Shown piece by piece: positions 15,162 through 22,381 of a stretch of DNA of 22,708 nt. The stretch comes from Bacteroidales bacterium (lineage in GTDB: Bacteria > Bacteroidota > Bacteroidia > Bacteroidales > UBA932), in assembly GCA_017617475.1 (NCBI GenBank), contig JAFZWC010000071.1:1-22708 (forward strand). Direction: 5' to 3'. Numbering within the stretch: position 1 is the first letter of the stretch; every line of letters starts with the position of its first letter. The notes below the pieces were generated by a model. That model was not told the origin of the DNA. It ran no database searches and saw nothing but the letters and a program-made list of their open reading frames with translations. The translations under genes were made by a program, and so were the position numbers.

Positions 15162-16490
15162 TTACTTGCACAGCATGATGTCCAGGATCATCCGGTCGGT
15201 GGTTTTCATACCGGCGCTGCCAATGGCTCCGATATTCTGGATGGTCTTCTCCACGTCATCCTCTATGATGCCGTCCGTGGAAGGGATGCAGGTGCCGCGA
15301 AGGGCCAAAACGGCCGACTGAACGGCACAGGATACGCCCGAGGCCACCTTCATGGCGCAGCCCACCTTGGCGCCGTCACACACCATTCCGGTGATGTTTC
15401 CAGCCATGTTCTTGATAGCGGCGCAGATTTGCTCGTAACCGCCACCCTGCAGGTACACTATTCCGCATGCGGACCCCGTAGACGCCACCACGCAGCCGCA
15501 GAGGGCGCTCAGCTTGCCCAGGTAATGCTTGATATGGATGGCCACCAGATTGCTCAGGATAAGGGCCCGGGCCAGGCGCTCGTCGTCCACGTTGTACTTG
15601 ATGGCATACGCTATGACGGGCATGCTCACCGTAATGCCCTGATTGCCGCTGCCGCTGTTGCTCATGGCCGGAAGCGTGCTGCCGGCCATACGGGCGTCGG
15701 ACGCTGCGGCCGTAAGCCCCATGGCAAAGCTCAGGAAATCGTCCCCGAACACCTCTTTCTGGTTCTCGCGGATGGTCTTTCCCACCTGCAGGCCATACTC
15801 CCCTATAAGGCCTTCGATGGCCAGGGCGTGGTTGTATTTGCGGTCGTCCAGGATAAAGGCAATGTCTTCATAGGGGGCCGATTTGGCGAACTCCACAATC
15901 TCCCCCACGGTGAGGGTGTACTTTTCCGTAGAGCGCTCCTTGGCCGCGGCACCGGACTCGGAGCTCATGAGGATCTTATCGGCATAGCTGGTTTCCACTA
16001 TGCGGTCGTGGTCGTCCTCAATGATGGCGTAGGCGTGAGGGTCTACCTCGGCACTGGCTACGCCGCCGCCTTCCACCGCCACCGTAGCCTTCACGTACAG
16101 GAGGCGGTCCGTATCGGCAACGCTCACCTTCACCTTCTTCTCTGTCACCAGCGTTTTGGCGCGGGCCACGGCTTCTTCATTGAGGGCCGATAGTACTTCC
16201 AGCCCGCGGGACGAGTCTCCGCACACGGCACCCAAGGCCGCCGCAACAGGAAGGCCCACCATGCCGGTGCCGGGGATGCCCACTCCCATGCCGTTCTTGA
16301 GGATGTTGCCGCTCACGGAAATGTCCAGGCGGAAATCGGCCTTTAAACGCCAGTCTCCGCCGCAGGTACAGTTCTCGCTGATGATTTCCACGGCCTTGGC
16401 AACGGCCAGGGCCACGGCTATGGGTTCCGTACAACCCAGCGCGGGCTTCACTTCCCGCTTGATAAGAGCTATGATTTCTTCCTGTGTCAT
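15162..16490 (-). CDS. cyuA: UPF0597 (YhaM/CyuA-type) cysteine desulfidase-like protein
   Basis: A 442-residue member of the serine dehydratase alpha-like UPF0597 family, which includes E. coli CyuA (YhaM) and the archaeal L-cysteine desulfidase. Marks: KPALGCTEPIAVALA with C20, GNILKNGMGVGIPGT, GSGNQGITVSMPV near residue 282, and Cys residues in the C-terminal third (ALCGCVVASTGSACGIV, GMVCDGAK) that match the Fe-S cluster ligands expected of the family. The probable reaction is L-cysteine to pyruvate, ammonia and sulfide in the cytosol; L-serine or another amino acid is possible. Its ATG overlaps the dsbD stop by four bases (ATGA). Being cotranscribed with DsbD suggests a link to thiol or sulfide handling, which is inference. 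Confidence 0.85.
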   Translation of the reverse strand: MTQEEIIALIKREVKPALGCTEPIAVALAVAKAVEIISENCTCGGDWRLKADFRLDISVSGNILKNGMGVGIPGTGMVGLPVAAALGAVCGDSSRGLEVLSALNEEAVARAKTLVTEKKVKVSVADTDRLLYVKATVAVEGGGVASAEVDPHAYAIIEDDHDRIVETSYADKILMSSESGAAAKERSTEKYTLTVGEIVEFAKSAPYEDIAFILDDRKYNHALAIEGLIGEYGLQVGKTIRENQKEVFGDDFLSFAMGLTAAASDARMAGSTLPAMSNSGSGNQGITVSMPVIAYAIKYNVDDERLARALILSNLVAIHIKHYLGKLSALCGCVVASTGSACGIVYLQGGGYEQICAAIKNMAGNITGMVCDGAKVGCAMKVASGVSCAVQSAVLALRGTCIPSTDGIIEDDVEKTIQNIGAIGSAGMKTTDRMILDIMLCK

Positions 16491-18439
16491 AAATCCAGGA
16501 ACTTTACGAATGCGTCTATATCCAGGCTATAACCCCTTGGACCGGCCAGGATGTTGCCTTCTCCGTCCAGGAGGAAGTAATTGGGCTGGGAATTGACCCC
16601 GAAGCGCTCCAGGACCAGGTTGGAATTCACCCTTCCCACGTCTTTGAGCACCTTGCCGGAAGCGGTGGTAACCCACTGGCTCTCCGGCAGTTTGGTCTTG
16701 TCGTCCACGTACAGGGAAACTATCACGTAGTCATTGCGGAGACGCTGGAGCACCTTGGGATCGCTCCATACACGGGCTTCCATCTCCCGGCAGTTTACGC
16801 AGCCGTGGCCGGTGATGTCCACGAATACTTTCTTGCCCTGCTCCTTAGCGGCAGCAATACCGTCTTCCAGGTTGCTGTAGCCGGTAAGACCGTGCGGAAG
16901 GTTCACCTCGGAGCCATAGTGAGATTGCCGGTCGGGGCCGGCAATGACGTAAGTGCCGCCTGTCATGCCCGGCAGCGACCGGGCATCTGATCCCAGTACA
17001 AAGTCCTGCGTCTCCAGGGGCGGCATATAGCCGCTGAGGGCCTTCAGAGGGGCGCCCCACATACCCGGGATAAGGTAAACCACGAAGGCGAAATCGGCAA
17101 TGACCAGCGCCAGACGGCCTACGGAAATATATTCCAGCGGGCTGTCGTGCTTGAAGCGGATCTTGCCCAGCAGATACAGGCCCAGCAGGCTGAAGCACAC
17201 GATCCAGATGGCCAGGTATACCTCGCGGTCCAGGATGTGCCAATGGTAGGTTTGGTCGGCTGTGCTCAGGAACTTGAGGCCCAGGGCTATTTCAATGAAG
17301 CCCAGTACCACTTTCACGCTGTTGAGCCAGCCGCCGCTCTTGGGCAGCTTTTGCAGGATGGACGGGAAGAAAGCCAGCAGGGCAAACGGCAGGGCAAAGG
17401 CAATACTGAAGGCCAGCATGGTGACCATGGGCGTCCAGAACTCTCCCTGGGTGCTCTTGATGAGCACGGTGCCCACGATGGGACCGGTGCAGCTGAAGCT
17501 CACCAGCACCAGCGTAAGGGCCAGGAAGAAAACGCCCAGCAGGCCGCCCTTGCTGCTGCCGGCATCGGCCTTGGTGGTCCAGCTAGAAGGCAGGGTAATC
17601 TCAAAGGCGCCGAAGAAGGAGGCCGCGAACACCATGAAAATCACGAAGAACAGGATGTTGGGCAGCCAGTGCGTAGACAGCCAGTTGAAGATGTCTGCCG
17701 TAACGGCCGATCCGCCGGCGGCCCAGGTAAGGCCGATGATAAGGCAGATGGGCACGGTATACAGCAGCACTATGAAGAGCCCGTACATAAACGCATTGAA
17801 GCGCCCCTTGGCGGCCGTTCCGCTCTGTTTGAGGAAGAAGGATACCGTCATGGGCACCATGGGGAACACGCAGGGTGTAAGAAGCATGAGGAAGCCCCAG
17901 AGGATGGCCTCCAGGATAAGGCCCCACAGCACGCCCGCATTCTTGCCGGACTTGGTGCCGTCCCCGGCCGTTCCGGCTACACCCTCATTCCCGGTCACTC
18001 CTCCCTCATTCCGGGCTTGCCCCGGAATCTCCACCGGCACGGCGAACTCATAATCCTCCGGCATGCCGCAGAAATCTCCGCTGCAGGCACTCCAAGTCAC
18101 GGTTCCCTTCACCGTCACCTTTCCGGATCCGGTGAGCTCCAGATTCTGGCGAAGCACATAGGTTCCCATCACCACGGTCTCGCCCTTGTATTCCGAAGGG
18201 GTGTACTCCTCGGCCGGGTCTCCGGCGGTGGCGATTCCGCTTCCGGTTTCCACCTGCAGCGCCGTTCCCACGTAAGGATCGGCCATGGGGTGTACGTAGT
18301 AGTCCTGGGCCACCTCGCCCTTGACTACCAGCTGGTAGGAATTGCCTTCCGAATGGTTCACCGTGGCTTTCCACAACACGGAAGGAGAAGCCTGGAACAG
18401 TAAGATGGACAGCAGCGCTGTAAGGATATGACTGAACAT
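16487..18439 (-). CDS. dsbD: Thiol:disulfide interchange protein DsbD, three-domain
   Basis: A 650-residue DsbD. The ATG at 18439 (MFSHILTALL) is chosen since it opens a signal peptide; 22 earlier codons have no such sense. The periplasmic alpha domain has ACSGDFCGMP (C119, C124, the CxxxxC pair). The membrane domain has about eight helices with LLTPCVFPMVP (C190) and SFSCTGP (C317), the electron-shuttle pair. The C-terminal thioredoxin-like domain has GCVNC (C547, C550). All six cysteines of the relay are present. It carries electrons from cytosolic thioredoxin to periplasmic thiol proteins. The linker between domain 1 and the membrane part (about residues 139-168) is low-complexity and is encoded partly by a short palindromic repeat. 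It leads an operon with cyuA and the fucosidase. Confidence 0.93.
   Translation of the reverse strand: MFSHILTALLSILLFQASPSVLWKATVNHSEGNSYQLVVKGEVAQDYYVHPMADPYVGTALQVETGSGIATAGDPAEEYTPSEYKGETVVMGTYVLRQNLELTGSGKVTVKGTVTWSACSGDFCGMPEDYEFAVPVEIPGQARNEGGVTGNEGVAGTAGDGTKSGKNAGVLWGLILEAILWGFLMLLTPCVFPMVPMTVSFFLKQSGTAAKGRFNAFMYGLFIVLLYTVPICLIIGLTWAAGGSAVTADIFNWLSTHWLPNILFFVIFMVFAASFFGAFEITLPSSWTTKADAGSSKGGLLGVFFLALTLVLVSFSCTGPIVGTVLIKSTQGEFWTPMVTMLAFSIAFALPFALLAFFPSILQKLPKSGGWLNSVKVVLGFIEIALGLKFLSTADQTYHWHILDREVYLAIWIVCFSLLGLYLLGKIRFKHDSPLEYISVGRLALVIADFAFVVYLIPGMWGAPLKALSGYMPPLETQDFVLGSDARSLPGMTGGTYVIAGPDRQSHYGSEVNLPHGLTGYSNLEDGIAAAKEQGKKVFVDITGHGCVNCREMEARVWSDPKVLQRLRNDYVIVSLYVDDKTKLPESQWVTTASGKVLKDVGRVNSNLVLERFGVNSQPNYFLLDGEGNILAGPRGYSLDIDAFVKFLDL
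18008..18028. repeat. Short REP-like palindrome inside the dsbD linker
   Basis: ATTCCGGG (18008-18015) and CCCGGAAT (18021-18028) flank the loop CTTGC. A similar CATTCCCGG lies just upstream at 17985-17993. The palindrome sits within the coding sequence, in frame, and encodes part of the interdomain linker (PGQARNEGG). Confidence 0.6.
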
Positions 18440-18474
18440 AAATCTATGTAAAGGTTCGTTGTTTCTATAGTTTT

Positions 18475-18537
18475 GCAAGGTAGTACTTTTCCAAAACATA
18501 TGCAAATTGCATATCCCATAAAATATCTGTAACTTCG
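18475..18537. promoter_or_regulatory. Divergent promoters for dsbD operon and TMEM43-family gene sharing a 17-base palindrome
   Basis: Minus strand: TTTG (18506-18503), 20-base spacer, TACCTTGC (18482-18475, near TAnnTTTG). Plus strand: TTG (18507-18509), 20-base spacer, TAACTTCG (18530-18537). The two -33 elements are adjacent and lie inside a palindrome, 18498-18514, made of ATATGCAA and TTGCATAT around one base. Each -7 box has one mismatch to the consensus. The palindrome could bind a dimeric regulator controlling both directions. Confidence 0.6.
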
Positions 18538-18576
18538 TGCCCGATTTGGCATTAACTACTATTAACTAAATAAACT

Positions 18577-19800
18577 ATGGCTTACCAAGAAGTTAAAACC
18601 ACTTCCTACGGAACGAGGGTCGGAAACTCGTTCAAGGGAATCGGCACCGGCATCATCCTCTTCATTGCTGCCACGGTGCTGCTCTGGTGGAATGAAGGAC
18701 GTGCCGTCAAGACCACCAAGATGCTCAACGAGGCCGAGAAGGCCTATGTAGAGATGGAAAATCCATCCAAGAAGGACGCCGCTCTTGACGGTGAACTGGT
18801 GCACGCCACCGCCCTGGCCACCACCCAGGATTCTCTGGTTGACGCCCGCTTCGGCTTCGGCGCCACCGCCATCTCCCTGCAGCGTTCCGTAGAGTACTAC
18901 CAGTGGGTAGAGCACGCTGAATCCAAGTCGGAAGACAAGCTGGGCGGCAAGGAAGTGACCACCACCACCTACACCTATTCCAAAGAGTGGGTTTCCTCCC
19001 CCATCCAGTCCGAGAGCTTCAAGGATCCCGATTACCAGAACAAGAACATGGTTCTCACCGTGGTAGAACCCGAGACGCAGTGGGCCGAGAACGTAAGCTT
19101 CGGCGCCTATAAGCTCAATGAGAGCCTCATCCACAGCATCTCTTCCCGCGAGCCCGTAGCCCTGGCCATTGACGAGAACATCCTGAAGGACCTCAACGAC
19201 GGTATCAGCCGCATCCAGAAGAAGGATTCCCTGAGCTATGTGCACCAGGACGGCAACGTGCTGTACATCGGCCGCGTTCCCTCCTCTCCCGAGGTGGGTG
19301 ACGTCCGCATCACCTGGGAGAAAGTGGTTCCCGCCAAGGTTACCATTATTTCGCAGGTGGACGGCGACACCTTCAAGCCCTTCAAGGCCAAGAACGGCAA
19401 GACCTTCCAGACCCTGGTCATGGGCAAGAAGGACGCTTCCGAAATCTTCGAGAGCGAGCACAGCGGCAACAAGATGCTGCTCTGGGTCTTCCGTATCCTG
19501 GGTATCCTCCTGGTAATTGCCGGCCTCAAGGGCATCTTCGGCTTCCTGGAGACCATTCTCAAGGTGGTTCCTTTCCTGGCCAACATCCTGGGCTGGGGCG
19601 TAGGTCTCGTCTGCACTGTCGTAGGCCTGGTTTGGTCGCTCATCGTCATCGCGCTGGCCTGGGTCACCTATCGGCCCGTCCTGGGCGTCTCCCTGCTGGT
19701 GCTTGCCGCCTTCCTCATCTGGGTCTTCGCCTTCAAGGGCAAGGACAAGCTGAAGCAGCTGGCCGGCAAGGCTCCCGCCCAACCCGGAGAGCAGGCCTAA
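18577..19800 (+). CDS. TMEM43 family membrane protein
   Basis: A 407-residue protein that matches the TMEM43 (LUMA) family by layout: an N-terminal segment AYQEVKTTSYGTRVGNSFKGIG, one transmembrane helix (about residues 22-40) ending in LLWWNEGRAVKT, a large central soluble domain (about 45-305), and a C-terminal cluster of about three to four helices (about 308-395). The sequence WWNEGR(A/T)V after the first helix is characteristic. The family is known in eukaryotes at the inner nuclear membrane and is widespread in bacteria, where its role is unclear; an association with stress or envelope functions is only supposed. It is transcribed alone from a divergent promoter shared with dsbD and ends at a strong terminator. 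Confidence 0.85.
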   Translation: MAYQEVKTTSYGTRVGNSFKGIGTGIILFIAATVLLWWNEGRAVKTTKMLNEAEKAYVEMENPSKKDAALDGELVHATALATTQDSLVDARFGFGATAISLQRSVEYYQWVEHAESKSEDKLGGKEVTTTTYTYSKEWVSSPIQSESFKDPDYQNKNMVLTVVEPETQWAENVSFGAYKLNESLIHSISSREPVALAIDENILKDLNDGISRIQKKDSLSYVHQDGNVLYIGRVPSSPEVGDVRITWEKVVPAKVTIISQVDGDTFKPFKAKNGKTFQTLVMGKKDASEIFESEHSGNKMLLWVFRILGILLVIAGLKGIFGFLETILKVVPFLANILGWGVGLVCTVVGLVWSLIVIALAWVTYRPVLGVSLLVLAAFLIWVFAFKGKDKLKQLAGKAPAQPGEQA

Positions 19801-19839
19801 GAGCGTGAAATAGAAGTAACAGATTTACAAACACTTACA

Positions 19840-19874
19840 AAAATCCTCCTCCGTAAAACGCGGAGGAGGATTTT
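19840..19874. terminator. Bidirectional rho-independent terminator
   Basis: A perfect 14-bp stem (19840-19853 and 19861-19874) with a 7-base loop. The stem starts with AAAA and ends with TTTT, so it carries a T run in both directions. It closes the TMEM43-family gene on the plus strand and the sigma/anti-sigma operon on the minus strand. Confidence 0.9.
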
Positions 19875-19894
19875 CATAACCCATTCTGTATTAA

Positions 19895-21181
19895 CTATTT
19901 CTGTTTCACGCTTACAATATTTATTCTTACACCGGCCGATACGGAGAACATCCACGGGTGCTGTATCCTGTAGGTGAGCAGAACGTCATTAGTAGTAGGA
20001 ACACGCCAGCTTAGCTGGGGCTCTACGAACAGTCCTATGTGTGGACGCGGGTTCACCTGGATGCCGGCGGCCGTGCCCAGTGACAAATTGATCTTGTCTC
20101 TCGGAATGGCATCTCCGTTCCAGGTGGCCCCCACGCAGAAATCGGCCTGGAGACCGGCGCCGGCATAGGCATCAAACCATTTCCCCATAGGGAAAACCCA
20201 GTCCATCCTTAATGGAATGCCTAGATACTGGGCCACTTGCGTCTTCGCTCCCGCAAGCAGGTAACTTAAGTCGGAAGTATACCGGCTATATTCAAACCCG
20301 GTGTTCAGATACAGGTGGTTCCACACAGGGATTCGGGCCGACAGTCCCATACGGAGCGGGAAAGCAAAATGGTATTCCAGCAGTTTCTCTACTGGTTCAT
20401 TTGTGCCCGGGTCTGGAGGCTGGGGGGGGTCGTTATCCCTGACGTCATTATCAGCATACGCGTAACGGGAATACCATTCCTCTGCGGCTGCAGCCGCCTC
20501 TTCATTTTGGGAAACCCGGAACATATTCGATGCCAACAATGCCAATGCACCGGTTCCCAGAACGCCTCCTGTCACGGGAATGGCCACTTTGAGATTCACT
20601 TTGGGCCGAGGCCGGCTTGCCGGAATGAAGGGCGATCCCGTGGGGATGAAGGACTCATTCTGAACCATCTCTGGAACCTGATTGACATCTTCTGTATCAG
20701 GGATTTCCGGGACGGATTCTTCGACGGGAGTGGGGATTTCCTCCGGAGTCTCTTCAACGGGGTTGGGGATTTCCACCGGGGTTTCAAGGATAATTTGAGG
20801 TTCTTCCTGGGGTTCGGTCCGGGTGATGATGGGCCTGGCGGCGGGTAGGGCTTTCACGGGTGCGGCCTGCGCCAACCGTGGCACCGTCACCTCGGGTTCA
20901 TCGGCCACAAGGCTGTCGGCCACAGGAACCTGTACCTCCACGGGCTGCTGCTGAACCAGTTGAACGCCATCTTCGGGAAGCTCCGGCTGCCGAAGGAAGA
21001 ACACGGCGGCCAGCGAAGCGGCTACGGCAACGGCAGCGGCCCACACCAGCGGATACCCCTTCTTTCGGGGTGCCGCCTTGCTCGCTTCACGAAGCCTCTG
21101 GAATTCCGCATAGCTCCCCTCAGGAAGCGTACTCTCGTACCCTTCCAGGCGCTCCTTCAATATGTCTTCCCACTGTTTCAT
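19895..21181 (-). CDS. Dual-membrane-spanning anti-sigma-like protein with outer membrane barrel (Dma-like)
   Basis: A 428-residue protein whose ATG overlaps the ECF sigma stop by four bases (ATGA); a TTG four codons earlier is less likely. Layout: residues 1-42 cytoplasmic and charged (MKQWEDILKERLEGYE, later FQRLREASKAAPRKK); one helix at about 43-63; a Pro/Glu/Val-rich linker at about 64-195 with repeats such as PVEETPEEIPTPVEES; a second hydrophobic stretch at about 199-220; an acidic/Ala region; and a C-terminal domain at about 266-428 with alternating strands (YHFAFPLRMGLSARIPVW, LYLNTGFEYSRYTSDL, FSVSAGVRINIVSV) of an 8-strand-type outer membrane barrel. One chain would thus run from cytoplasm to outer membrane. 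Dual-membrane anti-sigma factors (Dma) with partner sigma factors (Das) have been reported in Bacteroides thetaiotaomicron; homology here is inferred from layout only. Confidence 0.75.
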   Translation of the reverse strand: MKQWEDILKERLEGYESTLPEGSYAEFQRLREASKAAPRKKGYPLVWAAAVAVAASLAAVFFLRQPELPEDGVQLVQQQPVEVQVPVADSLVADEPEVTVPRLAQAAPVKALPAARPIITRTEPQEEPQIILETPVEIPNPVEETPEEIPTPVEESVPEIPDTEDVNQVPEMVQNESFIPTGSPFIPASRPRPKVNLKVAIPVTGGVLGTGALALLASNMFRVSQNEEAAAAAEEWYSRYAYADNDVRDNDPPQPPDPGTNEPVEKLLEYHFAFPLRMGLSARIPVWNHLYLNTGFEYSRYTSDLSYLLAGAKTQVAQYLGIPLRMDWVFPMGKWFDAYAGAGLQADFCVGATWNGDAIPRDKINLSLGTAAGIQVNPRPHIGLFVEPQLSWRVPTTNDVLLTYRIQHPWMFSVSAGVRINIVSVKQK

Positions 21182-21732
21182 GCGTTTTTCCAATATCGGC
21201 TTATCTTTTCCTTCAACTGCCTCCTGGCCTTGGCCAGCATGCCGGCCGAACCTTTCTCGCTGATTCCCAGCATCTGGGCAATTTCCTTATGCGAATAACC
21301 ATCCAGGCAGTACAGGTTGAAAACGGCTTTTCGCACGTCCGGCAGTTCGGCTATCCATTCCAGCAGCTTCTCCTGCGGGATAGACACCATCTCCTCCTCC
21401 GTCGGCTCCGGGAGGTTGTCATGGCCTCCGAAATCCAGCGAAACCGTTCGCCAGCGCCTTCGTTTAATCTGATTCAACGCCAGGTTAATGGCAATGCGGC
21501 TGATCCATCCGTACAGCGAACCGTTTCCGGTGTATTTGAAAGTAGATATTCTGTCCAGCGCCTTCAGCAGGGCTTCCTGCATCAGATCTTTAGCTTCATC
21601 GGGATTGTCGGAATATCGGCGGCAGAGTGTAAACACCCTAGCTGCATACCGGGTATACAGCTCCTCTTCTGCCTCTCTGTTTCCCTCCGAGCAAAGCCTG
21701 GCCAGCCTCTGCTCATCCCAATCCTGATTCAC
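21178..21732 (-). CDS. ECF-type RNA polymerase sigma factor
   Basis: A 184-residue sigma-70 family ECF factor. Region 2 spans about residues 18-88 (ELYTRYAARVFTLCRRYSDN, DEAKDLMQEALLKAL, GSLYGWISRIAINLALNQIKR) and region 4 about 122-176 (LPDVRKAVFNLYCLDGYSHKEI, AQMLGISEKGSAGMLAKARRQLKEKI). There is no region 3. The start is a GTG at 21732: an in-frame TAA lies directly upstream and no ATG follows until the middle of region 2. It is translationally coupled to the anti-sigma-like barrel protein, which should hold it inactive at the inner membrane until an envelope signal arrives. The target genes are not visible here; autoregulation is usual for such operons. Confidence 0.93.
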   Translation of the reverse strand: MNQDWDEQRLARLCSEGNREAEEELYTRYAARVFTLCRRYSDNPDEAKDLMQEALLKALDRISTFKYTGNGSLYGWISRIAINLALNQIKRRRWRTVSLDFGGHDNLPEPTEEEMVSIPQEKLLEWIAELPDVRKAVFNLYCLDGYSHKEIAQMLGISEKGSAGMLAKARRQLKEKISRYWKNA

Positions 21733-21874
21733 TTACGTTTCCATTTGACCACGTGAAGTTACACAAATTGTCCACTCAGAAAAACAACTTCTACCCTTTA
21801 AACACACATTATCCGAAAATACGTCTCCTTTTTCATAACAACCGGAATGCTTGCCCTCATTCCTGTTCTCTGCT
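21733..21874 (-). promoter_or_regulatory. Upstream region of the sigma operon (no clear promoter)
   Basis: A 142-base, comparatively AT-rich stretch upstream of the sigma GTG. On the minus strand TAACTTCA (21757-21750) resembles the TAACTTCG box upstream of the TMEM43-family gene, but no TTG lies at the expected distance. The promoter may instead be recognised by the ECF sigma factor itself. No ORF is supported here. Confidence 0.3.
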
Positions 21875-22026
21875 GTACATACCTGATATGTACCAAGAAA
21901 GCGCCTCCCGGGTCTCTGGAGTTGTACATACCTTTGTCATTAATGCCCAAAATGCCGCTTTCGAAGGAGGTATGTACAAGCAATCGGTCTTCCAGTGAGG
22001 ATTCAATGCACATACGAGGTATGTGC
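21875..22026. repeat. Symmetric array of GTACATACC palindromes
   Basis: Three palindromic units: 21875-21893 (GTACATA, 5 bases, TATGTAC), 21922-21979 (12-base perfect arms TTGTACATACCT and AGGTATGTACAA, 34 bases between) and 22008-22026 (GCACATAC-GAG-GTATGTGC). The gaps between units are 28 bases each (21894-21921 and 21980-22007), so the array is symmetric, 19-28-58-28-19. No coding frame fits. The motif CATACC/GGTATG also occurs in the arms of the adjacent element at 22059-22225. Confidence 0.75.
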
Positions 22027-22058
22027 CCCCCGCGGAAGAAACGTCTCATAATACGCCA

Positions 22059-22225
22059 CATAGAGAAAGGTATGGCTGTTCCGGGGGACTCCGTTCCGCT
22101 TCGCTCCACTCCGGCCCCTCCCACCGTCCGGCTCGTCCGCTTCGCGAACGGCCAGCCAGCGGGCCCCTCCCCCTGCCCTTGTCCGGGGGTGGACAAGCCC
22201 CCGGAACAGCCATACCTTCTCTATG
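22059..22225. repeat. Structured repeat element, copy B
   Basis: Arms 22059-22087 and 22198-22225 pair over 28 bases with one bulged A. The core between them repeats the conserved order of copy A (7764-7883): TCCGCTTCGCT, CGGCCCCTCCCAC, a hairpin (longer here, around 22129-22152), GCGGGCCCCTCCC, and a hairpin with loop GGGGGT whose stem is TTGTCC/GGACAA, where copy A has TAGCC/GGCTA. The arms of A and B differ mostly by transitions mirrored on both sides. Confidence 0.8.
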
Positions 22226-22279
22226 GTACACAAAAAAAGACAGCATCGTATGATTCCGGAGGCCGAAGGCCGACAAAAG

Positions 22280-22332
22280 TCCCTCCCCCGAGGGGAGGGG
22301 TTTCGGGAGGGGGTAACGTGAACGAAGTGGGT
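22280..22332. repeat. Possible diverged third copy of the repeat core
   Basis: The plus strand reads GAGGGGAGGGG, then GGGAGGGGG, then ACGAAGTGGG, in the order seen on the minus strand of copies A and B (GAGGGAGGGG, GGGAGGG, GCGAAGCGG). The orientation is opposite to the neighbouring copy. A stem of CCCTCCCC with GGGGAGGG forms within 22281-22298. No long paired arms are seen, so this is tentative. Confidence 0.35.
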
Positions 22333-22352
22333 TCAAAACCCAAGGGGACACG

Positions 22353-22375
22353 AAAAAACCCGCCGAATGGCGGGT
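22353..22375 (-). terminator. Rho-independent terminator after the tRNA
   Basis: Minus strand: stem ACCCGCC/GGCGGGT with loop ATTC, followed by a run of T (22358-22353). It lies 6 bases downstream of the tRNA 3' end and would close the rpsJ-tRNA transcript. Confidence 0.85.
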
Positions 22376-22381
22376 GATGAG

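Noticed and set aside
17147..18403. Long plus-strand frames over dsbD (418 codons) and similar ones over cyuA and the fucosidase
   Set aside because: Low-complexity translations opposite clearly recognised genes.
18562..19782. 406-codon minus-strand frame over the TMEM43-family gene
   Set aside because: Antisense shadow; composition is Gly/Val/Asp-rich without motifs.
21875..22026. CRISPR-like array
   Set aside because: The units are of different length and palindromic rather than identical direct repeats, only two spacers exist, and no cas genes are present.
21847..22377. 176-codon plus-strand frame across the palindromes
   Set aside because: It is explained by the repeat elements; the translation is Pro/Arg-rich with no domain features.
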